Of a DNA stretch of 64,000 bases, positions 51,292-59,476 are shown piece by piece. The notes under the pieces were generated by a model. It saw only the letters and a list, made by a program, of their open reading frames with translations. It searched no databases and was not told the origin of the DNA. The position numbers and the translations under genes were made by a program. This DNA comes from Actinomycetospora sp. NBRC 106378 (GTDB taxonomy: Bacteria; Actinomycetota; Actinomycetes; Mycobacteriales; Pseudonocardiaceae). The stretch's first letter is position 1. Every line of letters begins with the position of its first letter. The stretch spans positions 116,477 through 180,476 of the forward strand of contig NZ_BSTT01000011.1 of assembly GCF_030269685.1 (NCBI RefSeq). Direction: 5' to 3'.

Positions 51292-52944
51292 ATGACCGCC
51301 GCGACGAAGCCGCCCCCCGAGCCCGACGAGGCCGCGGACGAGCCCGACGTCCACACCTCCGCCGGCAAGCTCGCGGACTGGCACCGGCGTCAGGACGACG
51401 TCGTCCACGCCGGCTCCGAGCGGGCCGTCGAGCGGCAGCACGCGAAGGGCCGCAAGACCGCCCGGGAACGCATCGACCTCCTGCTCGACGAGGGCACCTT
51501 CCTCGAGTTCGACGCGATGGCCCGGCACCGCTCGACGAACTTCGGCCTCGAGGCCAACCGCCCCTACGGCGACGGCGTGGTCACCGGACAGGGCACCGTC
51601 GACGGCCGTCCGGTCTGTGTGTTCTCCCAGGACGCCACCGTCTTCGGCGGCGCGCTCGGCGAGGTCTACGGCGAGAAGATCGTCAAGGTCATGGACGTGG
51701 CCATGAAGATCGGCTGTCCCGTCATCGGCATCAACGACGGCGGCGGCGCGCGCATCCAGGAGGGCGTGGTCGCGCTCGGGCTCTACGGCGAGATCTTCCG
51801 CCGGAACTCCCACGCCTCGGGGGTCATCCCGCAGATCTCGCTCGTGATGGGCCCGGCGGCCGGCGGCGCCGTGTACTCCCCCGCGCTCACCGACTTCACG
51901 ATCATGGTCGACGAGACGTCGTTCATGTTCATCACCGGTCCCGACGTCATCAAGACCGTCACCGGCGAGGACGTCGAGTTCGAGACCCTCGGCGGCGCCC
52001 GGACCCACAACACCACCTCCGGCAACGCGCACTACCTCGCCTCCGACGAGGACGACGCGATCGCCTACGTGCAGGAGCTCCTGGGCTACCTGCCGTCGAA
52101 CAACCTCTCCGAGCCGCCGCGGCTGCCCGCCGGCAACGACGGAGCGGAGGCGGGCTCCATCGAGGACAACCTCTCCGAGACCGACCTCGAGCTCGACGCG
52201 CTGGTCCCGGACTCCCCGAACCAGCCCTACGACATCCGCGAGGTCATCCGCCGGGTCGTCGACGACGAGGAGTTCCTGGAGATCCAGGAGCTGTACGCGG
52301 CGAACATGGTCGTGGGCTACGGGCGCATCGAGGGCCGGCCGGTCGGGTTCGTCGCGAACCAGCCCTCCCAGCTCGCCGGCTGCCTCGACATCGGCGCCAG
52401 CGAGAAGGCCGCCCGCTTCGTGCGCACGTGCGACGCGTTCAACGTGCCGGTCGTGACCTTCGTCGACGTGCCGGGCTTCCTGCCCGGCACCGACCAGGAG
52501 TACAACGGCATCATCCGCCGCGGCGCGAAGCTGATCTACGCCTACGCCGAGGCCACCGTCCCGCTGATCACGGTGATCTGCCGCAAGGCCTACGGCGGCG
52601 CGTACGACGTCATGGGCTCCAAGCACCTCGGCGCCGACCTCAACCTCGCGTGGCCGACCGCCCAGATCGCCGTCACCGGCGCCTCGGGCGCCGTGAGCAT
52701 CCTCTACCGCAAGGAGCTCAAGAAGGTCGAGGACTCCGGCGGGGACGTCGCGGCGCGCCGGGCCGAGCTGCAGCAGGAGTACGAGGACACGCTCGCGAAC
52801 CCCTACATCGCGGCCGAGCGCGGGTACGTCGACGCGGTGGTCCCGCCGTCGTGGACCCGCGGCTACGTGGCCCGCGCACTGCGCTCGTTCTCGGGCAAGC
52901 GCGAGACGCTGCCGCCCAAGAAGCACGGGAACATCCCGCTGTGA
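51292..52944 (+). CDS. accD5: Acyl-CoA (propionyl-CoA) carboxylase beta subunit
   Basis: Carboxyltransferase of 550 aa, about the family length. It transfers CO2 from biotin-AccA3 to propionyl- or acetyl-CoA, giving methylmalonyl/malonyl-CoA for lipid synthesis. Signatures are [95 protein letters not shown] (oxyanion loop), [24 protein letters not shown] and a C-terminal [34 protein letters not shown]. Operon with accE. Confidence 0.96.
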   Translation: MTAATKPPPEPDEAADEPDVHTSAGKLADWHRRQDDVVHAGSERAVERQHAKGRKTARERIDLLLDEGTFLEFDAMARHRSTNFGLEANRPYGDGVVTGQGTVDGRPVCVFSQDATVFGGALGEVYGEKIVKVMDVAMKIGCPVIGINDGGGARIQEGVVALGLYGEIFRRNSHASGVIPQISLVMGPAAGGAVYSPALTDFTIMVDETSFMFITGPDVIKTVTGEDVEFETLGGARTHNTTSGNAHYLASDEDDAIAYVQELLGYLPSNNLSEPPRLPAGNDGAEAGSIEDNLSETDLELDALVPDSPNQPYDIREVIRRVVDDEEFLEIQELYAANMVVGYGRIEGRPVGFVANQPSQLAGCLDIGASEKAARFVRTCDAFNVPVVTFVDVPGFLPGTDQEYNGIIRRGAKLIYAYAEATVPLITVICRKAYGGAYDVMGSKHLGADLNLAWPTAQIAVTGASGAVSILYRKELKKVEDSGGDVAARRAELQQEYEDTLANPYIAAERGYVDAVVPPSWTRGYVARALRSFSGKRETLPPKKHGNIPL

Positions 52945-52978
52945 GGCGCAGCGGAGCGGAGTCCGGAGGGAAGGCGTC

Positions 52979-53212
52979 GTGACCGGTCCGGAGGAGGAGG
53001 CGCCGGCGCGGCCGGTGCTGCGCGTCGTCCGGGGCGAGCCGTCGCCGGAGGAGGTGGCCGCGCTGGCGGCCGTCCTGGCCGCCGCGTCCAGCGGGGGCGG
53101 GGAGGCGCCGGAGTCCGGCCCGCGCTCGGTGTGGTCCGAGCGGGAGTCGCTCGTCCGTCGCCCGCTCACGCCCGGGCCGGGAGCCTGGCGGATGTCGGCG
53201 CTGCCGCGCTGA
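52979..53212 (+). CDS. accE5: Acyl-CoA carboxylase epsilon subunit
   Basis: 77 aa. [26 protein letters not shown] is the conserved epsilon helix-turn; the C-terminal WRMSALPR is typical too. The small subunit stabilises AccA3-AccD5 complexes. GTG 52979 has GGAGGGAAGG just upstream. It follows accD5 by 34 nt, the usual order in actinobacteria. Confidence 0.88.
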   Translation: MTGPEEEAPARPVLRVVRGEPSPEEVAALAAVLAAASSGGGEAPESGPRSVWSERESLVRRPLTPGPGAWRMSALPR

Positions 53213-53223
53213 ACCCCGGCGCC

Positions 53224-53229
53224 TAGGGT
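53224..53229 (+). promoter_or_regulatory. -10 box of leaderless maf promoter
   Basis: TAGGGT with 8 nt to the GTG at 53238. Confidence 0.5.
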
Positions 53230-53237
53230 CGCGGGCC

Positions 53238-53870
53238 GTGCGTCTCGTGCTCGGTTCCGCGTCCCCCGCCCGCCTCGGTGTGCTGCGCGCCGCGGGGGTG
53301 GACCCCGACGTCGTCGTCTCCGACGTCGACGAGGACGCCCTGCTCGCGCAGCTGGGCGACGCGACCTCCGCCGAGCAGGTCACCGCGCTCGCCGTCGCGA
53401 AGGCGCGGGCGGTCGCCGCGCAGGTGCCGGCGGCGGAGGACGACGTCGTCGTCATCGGCTGCGACTCGATGCTCGAGATCGACGGCGAGCTGGTGGGCAA
53501 GCCGCACACCGCCGAGAACGCGCGGTCCCGGTGGGAGCGCATGGCGGGACGCCACGGCGAGCTCATCACGGGGCACGCCCTCGTGCGGCTGCGCGGCGGG
53601 GCGGTCGAGGCGGAGATCTCCGGGCACGCGACGACGTTCGTGACCTTCGCGGAGCCGACCCCGGCGCAGCTGGAGGCCTACCTGGCGTCGGGCGAGCCGT
53701 TGGCCGTGGCGGGCGCGTTCACCCTCGACGGTCTCGGCGGCTGGCTCGTCGAGGGGATCCAGGGCGACCCGTCCAACGTCATCGGGATCAGCCTGCCGCT
53801 CGTGCGGCGGCTGCTCGCCGAGCTGGGGGTCGAGGTCAGCGACCTGTGGCGGGCGCCGACGACGGGGTGA
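53238..53870 (+). CDS. maf: Maf-family nucleotide pyrophosphatase
   Basis: House-cleaning NTP pyrophosphatase of 210 aa. The N-terminal [20 protein letters not shown] motif (SxSPxR), [18 protein letters not shown] (catalytic Asp) and the [12 protein letters not shown] block are as expected. Position after accD5-accE matches Rv3282. The last 35 nt overlap the convergent hypothetical gene. Confidence 0.93.
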   Translation: MRLVLGSASPARLGVLRAAGVDPDVVVSDVDEDALLAQLGDATSAEQVTALAVAKARAVAAQVPAAEDDVVVIGCDSMLEIDGELVGKPHTAENARSRWERMAGRHGELITGHALVRLRGGAVEAEISGHATTFVTFAEPTPAQLEAYLASGEPLAVAGAFTLDGLGGWLVEGIQGDPSNVIGISLPLVRRLLAELGVEVSDLWRAPTTG

Positions 53871-54636
53871 CCCGCGTGCCCGGGGTGGCCGAGGCGGGCG
53901 GCGCCGTCGCACGCCCCGGGGTGTTCGCCCCGGACGAGGACAGCGACCGCACGATGCGGTCGGCGGCGGTGGCGTCCGCGCCCTGCGTCCGGCCCGGGGC
54001 CGCCACGGCGAGCAGCACCAGCCCCGGTTCCCCGCGGGCGCCCGCGACGGTGGTGACGCGGACCAGCGTCCCGTCCGGCGTGCGCCGCACGGAGGTGAAC
54101 GCGTCGCGGCCGTCGAGCGTGGAGGCCGCATCGGAGACGGTGGCGATCCGGCCGTCCGCATCGCCGCGCACCCCGTCGGCGAACGCGCCGACCAGCCGCC
54201 GCGCCTCGTCGGCGACCGCGTCCTCGCCGAACCCGCGCGCCGGGTCGAGCCGACCCACCAGGACGGCGGCGCGGGCCTGGTCGCCGCCGAGGGTCAGCAC
54301 CGTCGGGAAGCGGCCCGGCGTGACGGGCACGAGGTCCTGGTCGCGGGCGGTCGCCCAGCCCGGCTCCGTCGCGACGGTGGCACCCAGCGTCGGGTCGCCG
54401 ACCCGGCCGGGGCGCGTGGTGACCGGCGGTGCCGTCGTCGTCGGGGTCGCGGTCTCCACGGCGGGTGAGGCGACCGGGGAGACCGGCCCGCCCGCCGTCG
54501 TCCGGGCGTCGCTGCGGCGGGCGGCGTCGGAGTCCGCGCCGGCGGCCGTCGCGACCACCGCCACCGTCCCGGCCAGTGCCGCGACGGACGCGCACACGGC
54601 CACCGCGGGCCCCCACCATCGTCCGCGCTCGGTCAT
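53836..54636 (-). CDS. Membrane-anchored secreted hypothetical protein
   Basis: 266 aa. One N-terminal helix (about 10-33, [21 protein letters not shown]) anchors the protein. A Thr/Pro-rich stretch (about 45-80) precedes an outer domain with [40 protein letters not shown], which resembles LpqN/LpqT-like secreted domains only loosely. It replaces the sseA-Rv3284 pair found between maf and accA3 in M. tuberculosis. ATG 54636 lies 9 nt after TACCGT. Function unknown. Confidence 0.72.
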   Translation of the reverse strand: MTERGRWWGPAVAVCASVAALAGTVAVVATAAGADSDAARRSDARTTAGGPVSPVASPAVETATPTTTAPPVTTRPGRVGDPTLGATVATEPGWATARDQDLVPVTPGRFPTVLTLGGDQARAAVLVGRLDPARGFGEDAVADEARRLVGAFADGVRGDADGRIATVSDAASTLDGRDAFTSVRRTPDGTLVRVTTVAGARGEPGLVLLAVAAPGRTQGADATAADRIVRSLSSSGANTPGRATAPPASATPGTRVTPSSAPATGR

Positions 54637-54645
54637 CGGGTGACG

Positions 54646-54651
54646 ACGGTA
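54646..54651 (-). promoter_or_regulatory. -10 box of leaderless promoter, secreted hypothetical
   Basis: TACCGT on the minus strand, 9 nt before ATG 54636. Confidence 0.45.
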
Positions 54652-54823
54652 GCGACCGGCCCGACGGGGCCGGGCACCACCCGTCGTCGGGAATATCTAG
54701 TGCTGTGTCCATGACCACGCAGGACCCGGTGTCGCAGGGCCCTGAGGTGCGGGAGAGTCCCGAGGAACGGTCACGCCGGACCGTTCCTGCACCACTCGAC
54801 CGATCTTCCGGGCGTGGCAGCCC

Positions 54824-54829
54824 TACACT
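54824..54829 (+). promoter_or_regulatory. Candidate -10 box of accA3 promoter
   Basis: TACACT, giving a leader of about 47 nt with GGGAGG (54869-54874) before the ATG at 54883. The -35 is not clear. Confidence 0.4.
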
Positions 54830-54882
54830 GCGCCCGATCCCACCACCGCGACGACGCGACCGCCCCCCGGGAGGCTCCTCCG

Positions 54883-56685
54883 ATGGCTCCGCAGGCTCAG
54901 CAGGACGCCCTGCACACCGTGCTGATCGCCAACCGTGGCGAGATCGCCGTGCGTGTGGCGCGGGCGTGCAGGGACGCAGGCCTGACGAGTGTCGCGGTGT
55001 ACGCCGACCCGGACCGCGACGCCCCGCACGTGCGGATCGCCGACCAGGCCTTCGGGCTCGGCGGGCAGACCGCGGCGGAGTCGTACCTGAACATCGAGAA
55101 GATCATCGACGCCGCGCGCCAGTCCGGCGCGAACGGTATTCACCCCGGCTACGGGTTCCTCTCGGAGAACTCCGAGTTCGCCCAGGCCGTGATCGACGCC
55201 GGCCTGATCTGGATCGGCCCGTCCCCGCAGGCCATCCGCGACCTCGGCGACAAGGTCACCGCCCGCAAGATCGCCGAACGCGCCGGCGCCCCGCTCGTGC
55301 CGGGCACCAAGGACCCCGTCGCCGACGCCGACGAGGTCATCGCCTTCGCCGACGAACACGGCCTGCCGGTCGCGATCAAGGCCGCGTTCGGCGGCGGCGG
55401 CCGCGGCATGCGCGTGGCCCGCGAACGCGCCGAGATCGCGGACATGTTCGACGCCGCCGTCCGCGAGGCCGTCTCGGCGTTCGGGCGCGGCGAATCCTTC
55501 GTCGAGCGCTACCTCGATCGGCCCCGCCACGTCGAGGCCCAGGTCCTGGCCGACCAGCACGGCACCTGCATCGTCGTCGGCACCCGCGACTGCTCGCTGC
55601 AGCGCCGCCACCAGAAACTGGTCGAGGAGGCCCCCGCGCCGTTCCTGACCGACGAGCAGCGCAAACGCATCCACACCTCCGCCCGCGACATCTGCCTCGA
55701 GGCCGGCTACTCCGGCGCCGGGACCGTGGAGTTCCTCGTCGGCGAGGACGGCACCATCTCCTTCCTCGAGGTCAACACCCGCCTGCAGGTCGAACACCCC
55801 GTCTCCGAGGAGACCAGCGGCCTCGACCTCGTGCGCGAGCAGTTCCGCATCGCCAACGGCGAACACCTGCGCATCACCGAAGACCCCGAACCCCGCGGGC
55901 ACTCCATCGAGTTCCGGCTCAACGGCGAGGACGCCGGCCGCGGCTTCCTCCCCGCCCCCGGCACCGTCACCCGCTTCCACGCCCCCTCCGGGCCCGGGGT
56001 GCGCGTCGACGCCGGGGTGGAGTCCGGATCGGTGATCGGCGGCCAGTTCGACTCCATGGTCGGCAAACTCATCGTCACCGGCGAGGACCGCCAACAGGCC
56101 CTGGAACGCTCGCGGCGCGCCCTGTCCGAGATCGTCGTCGAGGGCCTGCCCACCGTCATCCCGTTCCACCGCCTCGTCGTCACCGACCCCGCCTTCACCG
56201 CCCCCGACGGCGCCTCCTCCTTCACCGTCCACACCCGCTGGATCGAGACCGAGTGGAACAACACCGTCGAGCCGTACGTCGCGTCCGGCGAGGGTGACGA
56301 CGAGGACGAGGCCGCGCCGCGGCAGACCGTCGTCGTCGAGGTCGGCGGCAAGCGCCTCGAGGTCTCGCTGCCCGGCGACCTGGCGATCGGCGGGGGCGGC
56401 GGCGGCGCGGCCGCACCTGCGGCGAAGAAGAAGTCGCGCAAGCGGTCCGGCGGCGGCGCCAAGGTCTCCGGCGACGCGGTCACCTCGCCGATGCAGGGCA
56501 CCGTCGTCAAGGTCTCGGTCTCCGAGGGCGACACGGTGTCCGCGGGCGACCAGATCGTCGTCGTCGAGGCCATGAAGATGGAGAACCCCGTCACCGCGCA
56601 CAAGGGCGGCACCGTGACCGGGCTGTCCCTCGAGGCGGGCGCGTCGGTCAACCAGGGTGCCGTGATCTGCGAGATCGCCGACTGA
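54883..56685 (+). CDS. accA3: Acyl-CoA carboxylase alpha subunit (biotin carboxylase + biotin carrier)
   Basis: 600 aa, the mycobacterial AccA3 length. Biotin carboxylase (about 1-450): [44 protein letters not shown] (ATP loop), [17 protein letters not shown] linker (about 500-525) is Gly/Lys-rich. The carrier domain (about 525-600) ends with the biotin lysine in [18 protein letters not shown]. It carboxylates biotin for AccD subunits and is a substrate of BirA. ATG 54883 has GGGAGG 8 nt upstream. Confidence 0.97.
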   Translation: MAPQAQQDALHTVLIANRGEIAVRVARACRDAGLTSVAVYADPDRDAPHVRIADQAFGLGGQTAAESYLNIEKIIDAARQSGANGIHPGYGFLSENSEFAQAVIDAGLIWIGPSPQAIRDLGDKVTARKIAERAGAPLVPGTKDPVADADEVIAFADEHGLPVAIKAAFGGGGRGMRVARERAEIADMFDAAVREAVSAFGRGESFVERYLDRPRHVEAQVLADQHGTCIVVGTRDCSLQRRHQKLVEEAPAPFLTDEQRKRIHTSARDICLEAGYSGAGTVEFLVGEDGTISFLEVNTRLQVEHPVSEETSGLDLVREQFRIANGEHLRITEDPEPRGHSIEFRLNGEDAGRGFLPAPGTVTRFHAPSGPGVRVDAGVESGSVIGGQFDSMVGKLIVTGEDRQQALERSRRALSEIVVEGLPTVIPFHRLVVTDPAFTAPDGASSFTVHTRWIETEWNNTVEPYVASGEGDDEDEAAPRQTVVVEVGGKRLEVSLPGDLAIGGGGGGAAAPAAKKKSRKRSGGGAKVSGDAVTSPMQGTVVKVSVSEGDTVSAGDQIVVVEAMKMENPVTAHKGGTVTGLSLEAGASVNQGAVICEIAD

Positions 56686-56690
56686 GTCCC

Positions 56691-56735
56691 TGCCCTGGTG
56701 GCACCTGCCCTGGTGGCACCCGCCCTGGTGGCAGG
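56691..56735 (+). repeat. Triple 15-bp tandem repeat next to family B
   Basis: TGCCCTGGTGGCACC twice, then CGCCCTGGTGGCAGG, the third running into the family B element. Starts 6 nt after the accA3 stop. Confidence 0.75.
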
Positions 56736-56773
56736 AAAGCGTCGTTGCTGTCATCCAGCGCCAGGAAAGCCAC
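56727..56773 (+). repeat. Family B repeat, copy 4 (half form)
   Basis: GGTGGCAGGAAAGCGTCGTT then GCTGTCATCCAGCGCCAGG and AAAGCCAC. The second arm is shortened to a partial copy (CCAGGAAAGCCAC). Confidence 0.8.
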
Positions 56774-56789
56774 ATCGTCGGGCGCGGCC

Positions 56790-56795
56790 TATCGT
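56790..56795 (+). promoter_or_regulatory. -10 box of leaderless DUF1707 promoter
   Basis: TATCGT with 6 nt to the GTG at 56802. Confidence 0.55.
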
Positions 56796-56801
56796 GGATC
56801 C

Positions 56802-57254
56802 GTGGGCGAACTGCGGATCGGCAACCGCGAGCGCGAGCTCGCGATGGCCGCGCTCGACGAGCACCTCCGCGAGGGCCGGCTCGAGCCCGGTGAGTACGCC
56901 GAGCGGTCGGCCGTCGCCTCGACCGCCCGGTTCCGCTCGGAGCTCGACGGGCTGTTCACCGACCTCCCCGAGCCGCGCCCGGCCTTCCCCCGCTCTCGTC
57001 CCGACGCCGGGTCGGTGCCGGTCGGCGCCCCCACCCCGCCTCCGGCCGCCGCTCCCGCGCGGGACGACCTGCCCGAGCTCGTCGCGCCGATCGGGGCCAG
57101 ACTCGGGCGGCACGCAGGGTTGTTGTCCGCCCTCGCCCCGGCGATCGCCCTCGTCCTGTTCCTCGTGACCGGGCTGCGGTTCCCGCAGGTCTTCCTGCTG
57201 GTCCCCGTCGCGATCGGGGTCCTGGCCTACCTCGGACACCGCCACGGCGGGTGA
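56802..57254 (+). CDS. DUF1707 membrane protein
   Basis: 150 aa. DUF1707 domain LRIGNRERELAMAALDEHLREGRLEPGEYAERSAVASTARFRSELDGLFTDLP (about 3-55), then a Pro-rich linker. Two hydrophobic helices follow (about 105-122 LLSALAPAIALVLFLVTGL and 126-145). Second DUF1707 gene of the window. Role unknown, often linked to envelope homeostasis. GTG 56802 is set by the leaderless box. Confidence 0.85.
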   Translation: MGELRIGNRERELAMAALDEHLREGRLEPGEYAERSAVASTARFRSELDGLFTDLPEPRPAFPRSRPDAGSVPVGAPTPPPAAAPARDDLPELVAPIGARLGRHAGLLSALAPAIALVLFLVTGLRFPQVFLLVPVAIGVLAYLGHRHGG

Positions 57255-57371
57255 TTCCTCTCCCGACCGCCGGTAAAGAGGTCGGACGTCGTCAGGGGTC
57301 CGTGGTTACCTGGTGACACGGCATCGACGCCGGCCGCCCCGAAGCTCGCCCACGGAAAGGTGCGTCAGCCC

Positions 57372-59258
57372 ATGGCCACGGCCCCGACCACACCGGACGC
57401 CCCCGCGGCGGCCGACGACGCCGCCGCGCCCGATCCCGGGAGCACGCGCGCGGGCGTGGTGATCGCGGTGCTCGTCGTGTCCGCGTTCGTCATGATCCTC
57501 AACGAGACGATCCTGTCCGTCGCGTTGAACGACCTGACGCGGGACCTCGGCGTCTCCACCACCACCGTGCAGTGGCTGACCAGCGGCTTCCTGCTGACGA
57601 TGGCCGTCGTCATCCCGACGACGGGCTTCCTGCTCGAGCGCTTCACGCCGCGGCAGGTCTTCCTCTCCTCGCTGACGTTGTTCAGCCTCGGCACCCTGAT
57701 CAGCGCGCTCGCGCCCGGCTTCGCGGTGCTGCTCGCGGGCCGGGTCGTGCAGGCGTGCGGGACGGCGCTGATCATCCCGCTGCTCATGACCTCGGTGATG
57801 CGGCTCGTCCCGGAGCACAAGCGCGGCTCGATGATGGGGACGATCTCGATCGTCATCGCCGTGGCGCCGGCGATCGGCCCCACCATCGGCGGCGCGGTCC
57901 TCGCGTCGCTGAGCTGGCGGTGGATGTTCTGGATCGTCCTGCCGCTCGCGATCCTCGCGCTGCTGCTCGGGGCGGCCCTCATGCGGCTGCCGTCGCAGAC
58001 CCGGTCGGTCCCGCTCGACGTGCTCTCCGTGCTGCTCTCGGCCCTCGGGTTCGGCGGCATCCTCTACGGCTTCTCCGCGATCGGGGAGTCCGGCGGCTCC
58101 GGCCCGCACGTGCCGCCCTGGATCCCCCTGGTGATCGGCGCGGTCAGCCTCGTGCTGTTCGTCGTGCGCCAGCTGGCCCTGCAGAAGCGGGAGGCCGCAC
58201 TGCTCGACCTGCGGCCGTTCACCCACCGCACCTTCGTGGTGTCGCTGATCCTCGCCGCCCTGCTGTTCATGGCCCTGCTCGGCGCCGCGGCGATCCTGCT
58301 GCCGCTCTACCTGCAGACGGTGCTGAACCAGGGCACCTTCGTCACCGGTCTCGCCGTGCTCCCCGGTGGTCTGGTGCTCGGGCTGCTGGGCCGGCCGGTC
58401 GGCGCGCTGTTCGATCGCTTCGGGGCCCGCCCGCTGGTCATCCCGGGTGCGCTCGCGATGGCCGCCTCGCTGTGGGGGTTCGCCTCCCTGAGCGCCGCGT
58501 CCCCGCTGTGGCTGGTCATCGTCATCCACATGGTGCTCATGGCGGGCCTCGGCCTCATGATGACGCCGCTGATGACGTCGTCGCTCGCCGTCCTGCCCGG
58601 GCCGCTGTACTCCCACGGCAGTGCCATCCTGGCCACGCTGCAGCAGGTCGCGGGCGCGTTCGGCACGGCCGCGTTCGTCACGATCTCGGCGATCGCCTCG
58701 ACCACTACGGGCGGCTCCCCCGACGCGCAGGGGCTGCGCACCGGCTTCATGGCGGCCGGGGTGGTGGGCGTCATCGCGTTCGTCGTGTCGTTCTTCCTGC
58801 CGCGCCGGATCGTGGCCTCGGACGACCTCGAGACGGCCGCCGACGCCCCCGGCGACCCGCGCGCCGGGTCCGTGCCCGCCGTCGAGGACGAGGAGGCCCC
58901 CGCGGACGCGCCCCGCGACGGCTCGGTGCGGATCGATCGGGTGGACGGGTCGCACCCGGTCCCGCGGGTCGTCGGGCAGGTCGAGCTGGCGCGCGCGGGC
59001 GAGGCGGTCGTGACACTCGTCGACGAGCACGGCGTCCAGCACGGCCGCGCCGAGACGGTGGGCGGGTCCTACGACCTGTCGCTGCCCGGCTCGGGCGCCT
59101 GGCTCGTCGTCGTCAGCGCTCCCGGGCACGCACCGCGCGCCGGTCGCGTCGTCGCCGGCGAACACGACCACGAGGTCCGCCACGACGTCACACTCGTCGG
59201 TTCGGAGCCGCTGGCCGACGACGCCCGGGCGCCTCGGTCGCTGACGTCGCAGAGCTGA
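57372..59258 (+). CDS. DHA2-type MFS exporter with C-terminal carboxypeptidase-regulatory-like domain
   Basis: 628 aa. Fourteen-helix drug-exporter fold of the EmrB/QacA group: NETILSVALNDLTRDLGVSTTTVQWLTSGFLLTMAVVIPTTGFLLERF (motif D/A region), GRVVQACGTALIIPLLMTSVMRLVPEHKRGSMMG, and VAPAIGPTIGGAVLASLSWRWMFWIVLP (motif C). After an acidic linker (about 485-515), residues 525-615 form a beta-sandwich like carboxypeptidase regulatory domains (GQVELARAGEAVVTLVDEHGVQHGRAETVGGSYDLSLPG). The start ATG 57372 is preferred over GTG 57360. Exports an unknown toxic or native compound. Confidence 0.88.
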   Translation: MATAPTTPDAPAAADDAAAPDPGSTRAGVVIAVLVVSAFVMILNETILSVALNDLTRDLGVSTTTVQWLTSGFLLTMAVVIPTTGFLLERFTPRQVFLSSLTLFSLGTLISALAPGFAVLLAGRVVQACGTALIIPLLMTSVMRLVPEHKRGSMMGTISIVIAVAPAIGPTIGGAVLASLSWRWMFWIVLPLAILALLLGAALMRLPSQTRSVPLDVLSVLLSALGFGGILYGFSAIGESGGSGPHVPPWIPLVIGAVSLVLFVVRQLALQKREAALLDLRPFTHRTFVVSLILAALLFMALLGAAAILLPLYLQTVLNQGTFVTGLAVLPGGLVLGLLGRPVGALFDRFGARPLVIPGALAMAASLWGFASLSAASPLWLVIVIHMVLMAGLGLMMTPLMTSSLAVLPGPLYSHGSAILATLQQVAGAFGTAAFVTISAIASTTTGGSPDAQGLRTGFMAAGVVGVIAFVVSFFLPRRIVASDDLETAADAPGDPRAGSVPAVEDEEAPADAPRDGSVRIDRVDGSHPVPRVVGQVELARAGEAVVTLVDEHGVQHGRAETVGGSYDLSLPGSGAWLVVVSAPGHAPRAGRVVAGEHDHEVRHDVTLVGSEPLADDARAPRSLTSQS

Positions 59259-59272
59259 CACACCCGCACGAC

Positions 59273-59310
59273 CGAACGGCCCCGCCCGGGGTTCCGGGCG
59301 GGGCCGTTCG
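59273..59310. terminator. Strong terminator hairpin
   Basis: Perfect 17-bp stem starting CGAACGGCCCCGCCCGG with a 4-nt GGTT loop, 14 nt after the exporter stop. Followed by TCGTCTCGTC rather than a U-run. Confidence 0.8.
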
Positions 59311-59320
59311 TCGTCTCGTC

Positions 59321-59380
59321 CGCGAGGTGTACATCAAGCACGTGCTCGGGCCACGGGGGCTGCCCCACGTACCCCTCGCG
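59321..59380. repeat. 60-nt palindromic repeat, family A, copy 6
   Basis: From CGCGAGGTGTACATCAAGCA to CCCCACGTACCCCTCGCG, exactly 60 nt. Lies between the terminator and glpD. Confidence 0.8.
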
Positions 59381-59405
59381 CGCGGGGCCGCCCGGGCCTG
59401 CCGTC

Positions 59406-59465
59406 CGCGAGAGTCACGCCAGGCATCTCCGCGGGCCACGGAGCCTGCCCCACGTACCCCTCGGG
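59406..59465. repeat. 60-nt palindromic repeat, family A, copy 7
   Basis: Starts 85 nt after copy 6: CGCGAGAGTCACGCCAGGCA ... CTGCCCCACGTACCCCTCG. Same orientation. Confidence 0.8.
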
Positions 59466-59476
59466 AACGGGGTCGC

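Noticed and set aside
54710..54882. Short coding frame starting at ATG 54712 upstream of accA3
   Set aside because: It runs out of frame into accA3, is Arg/Pro-rich and lacks any conserved feature.
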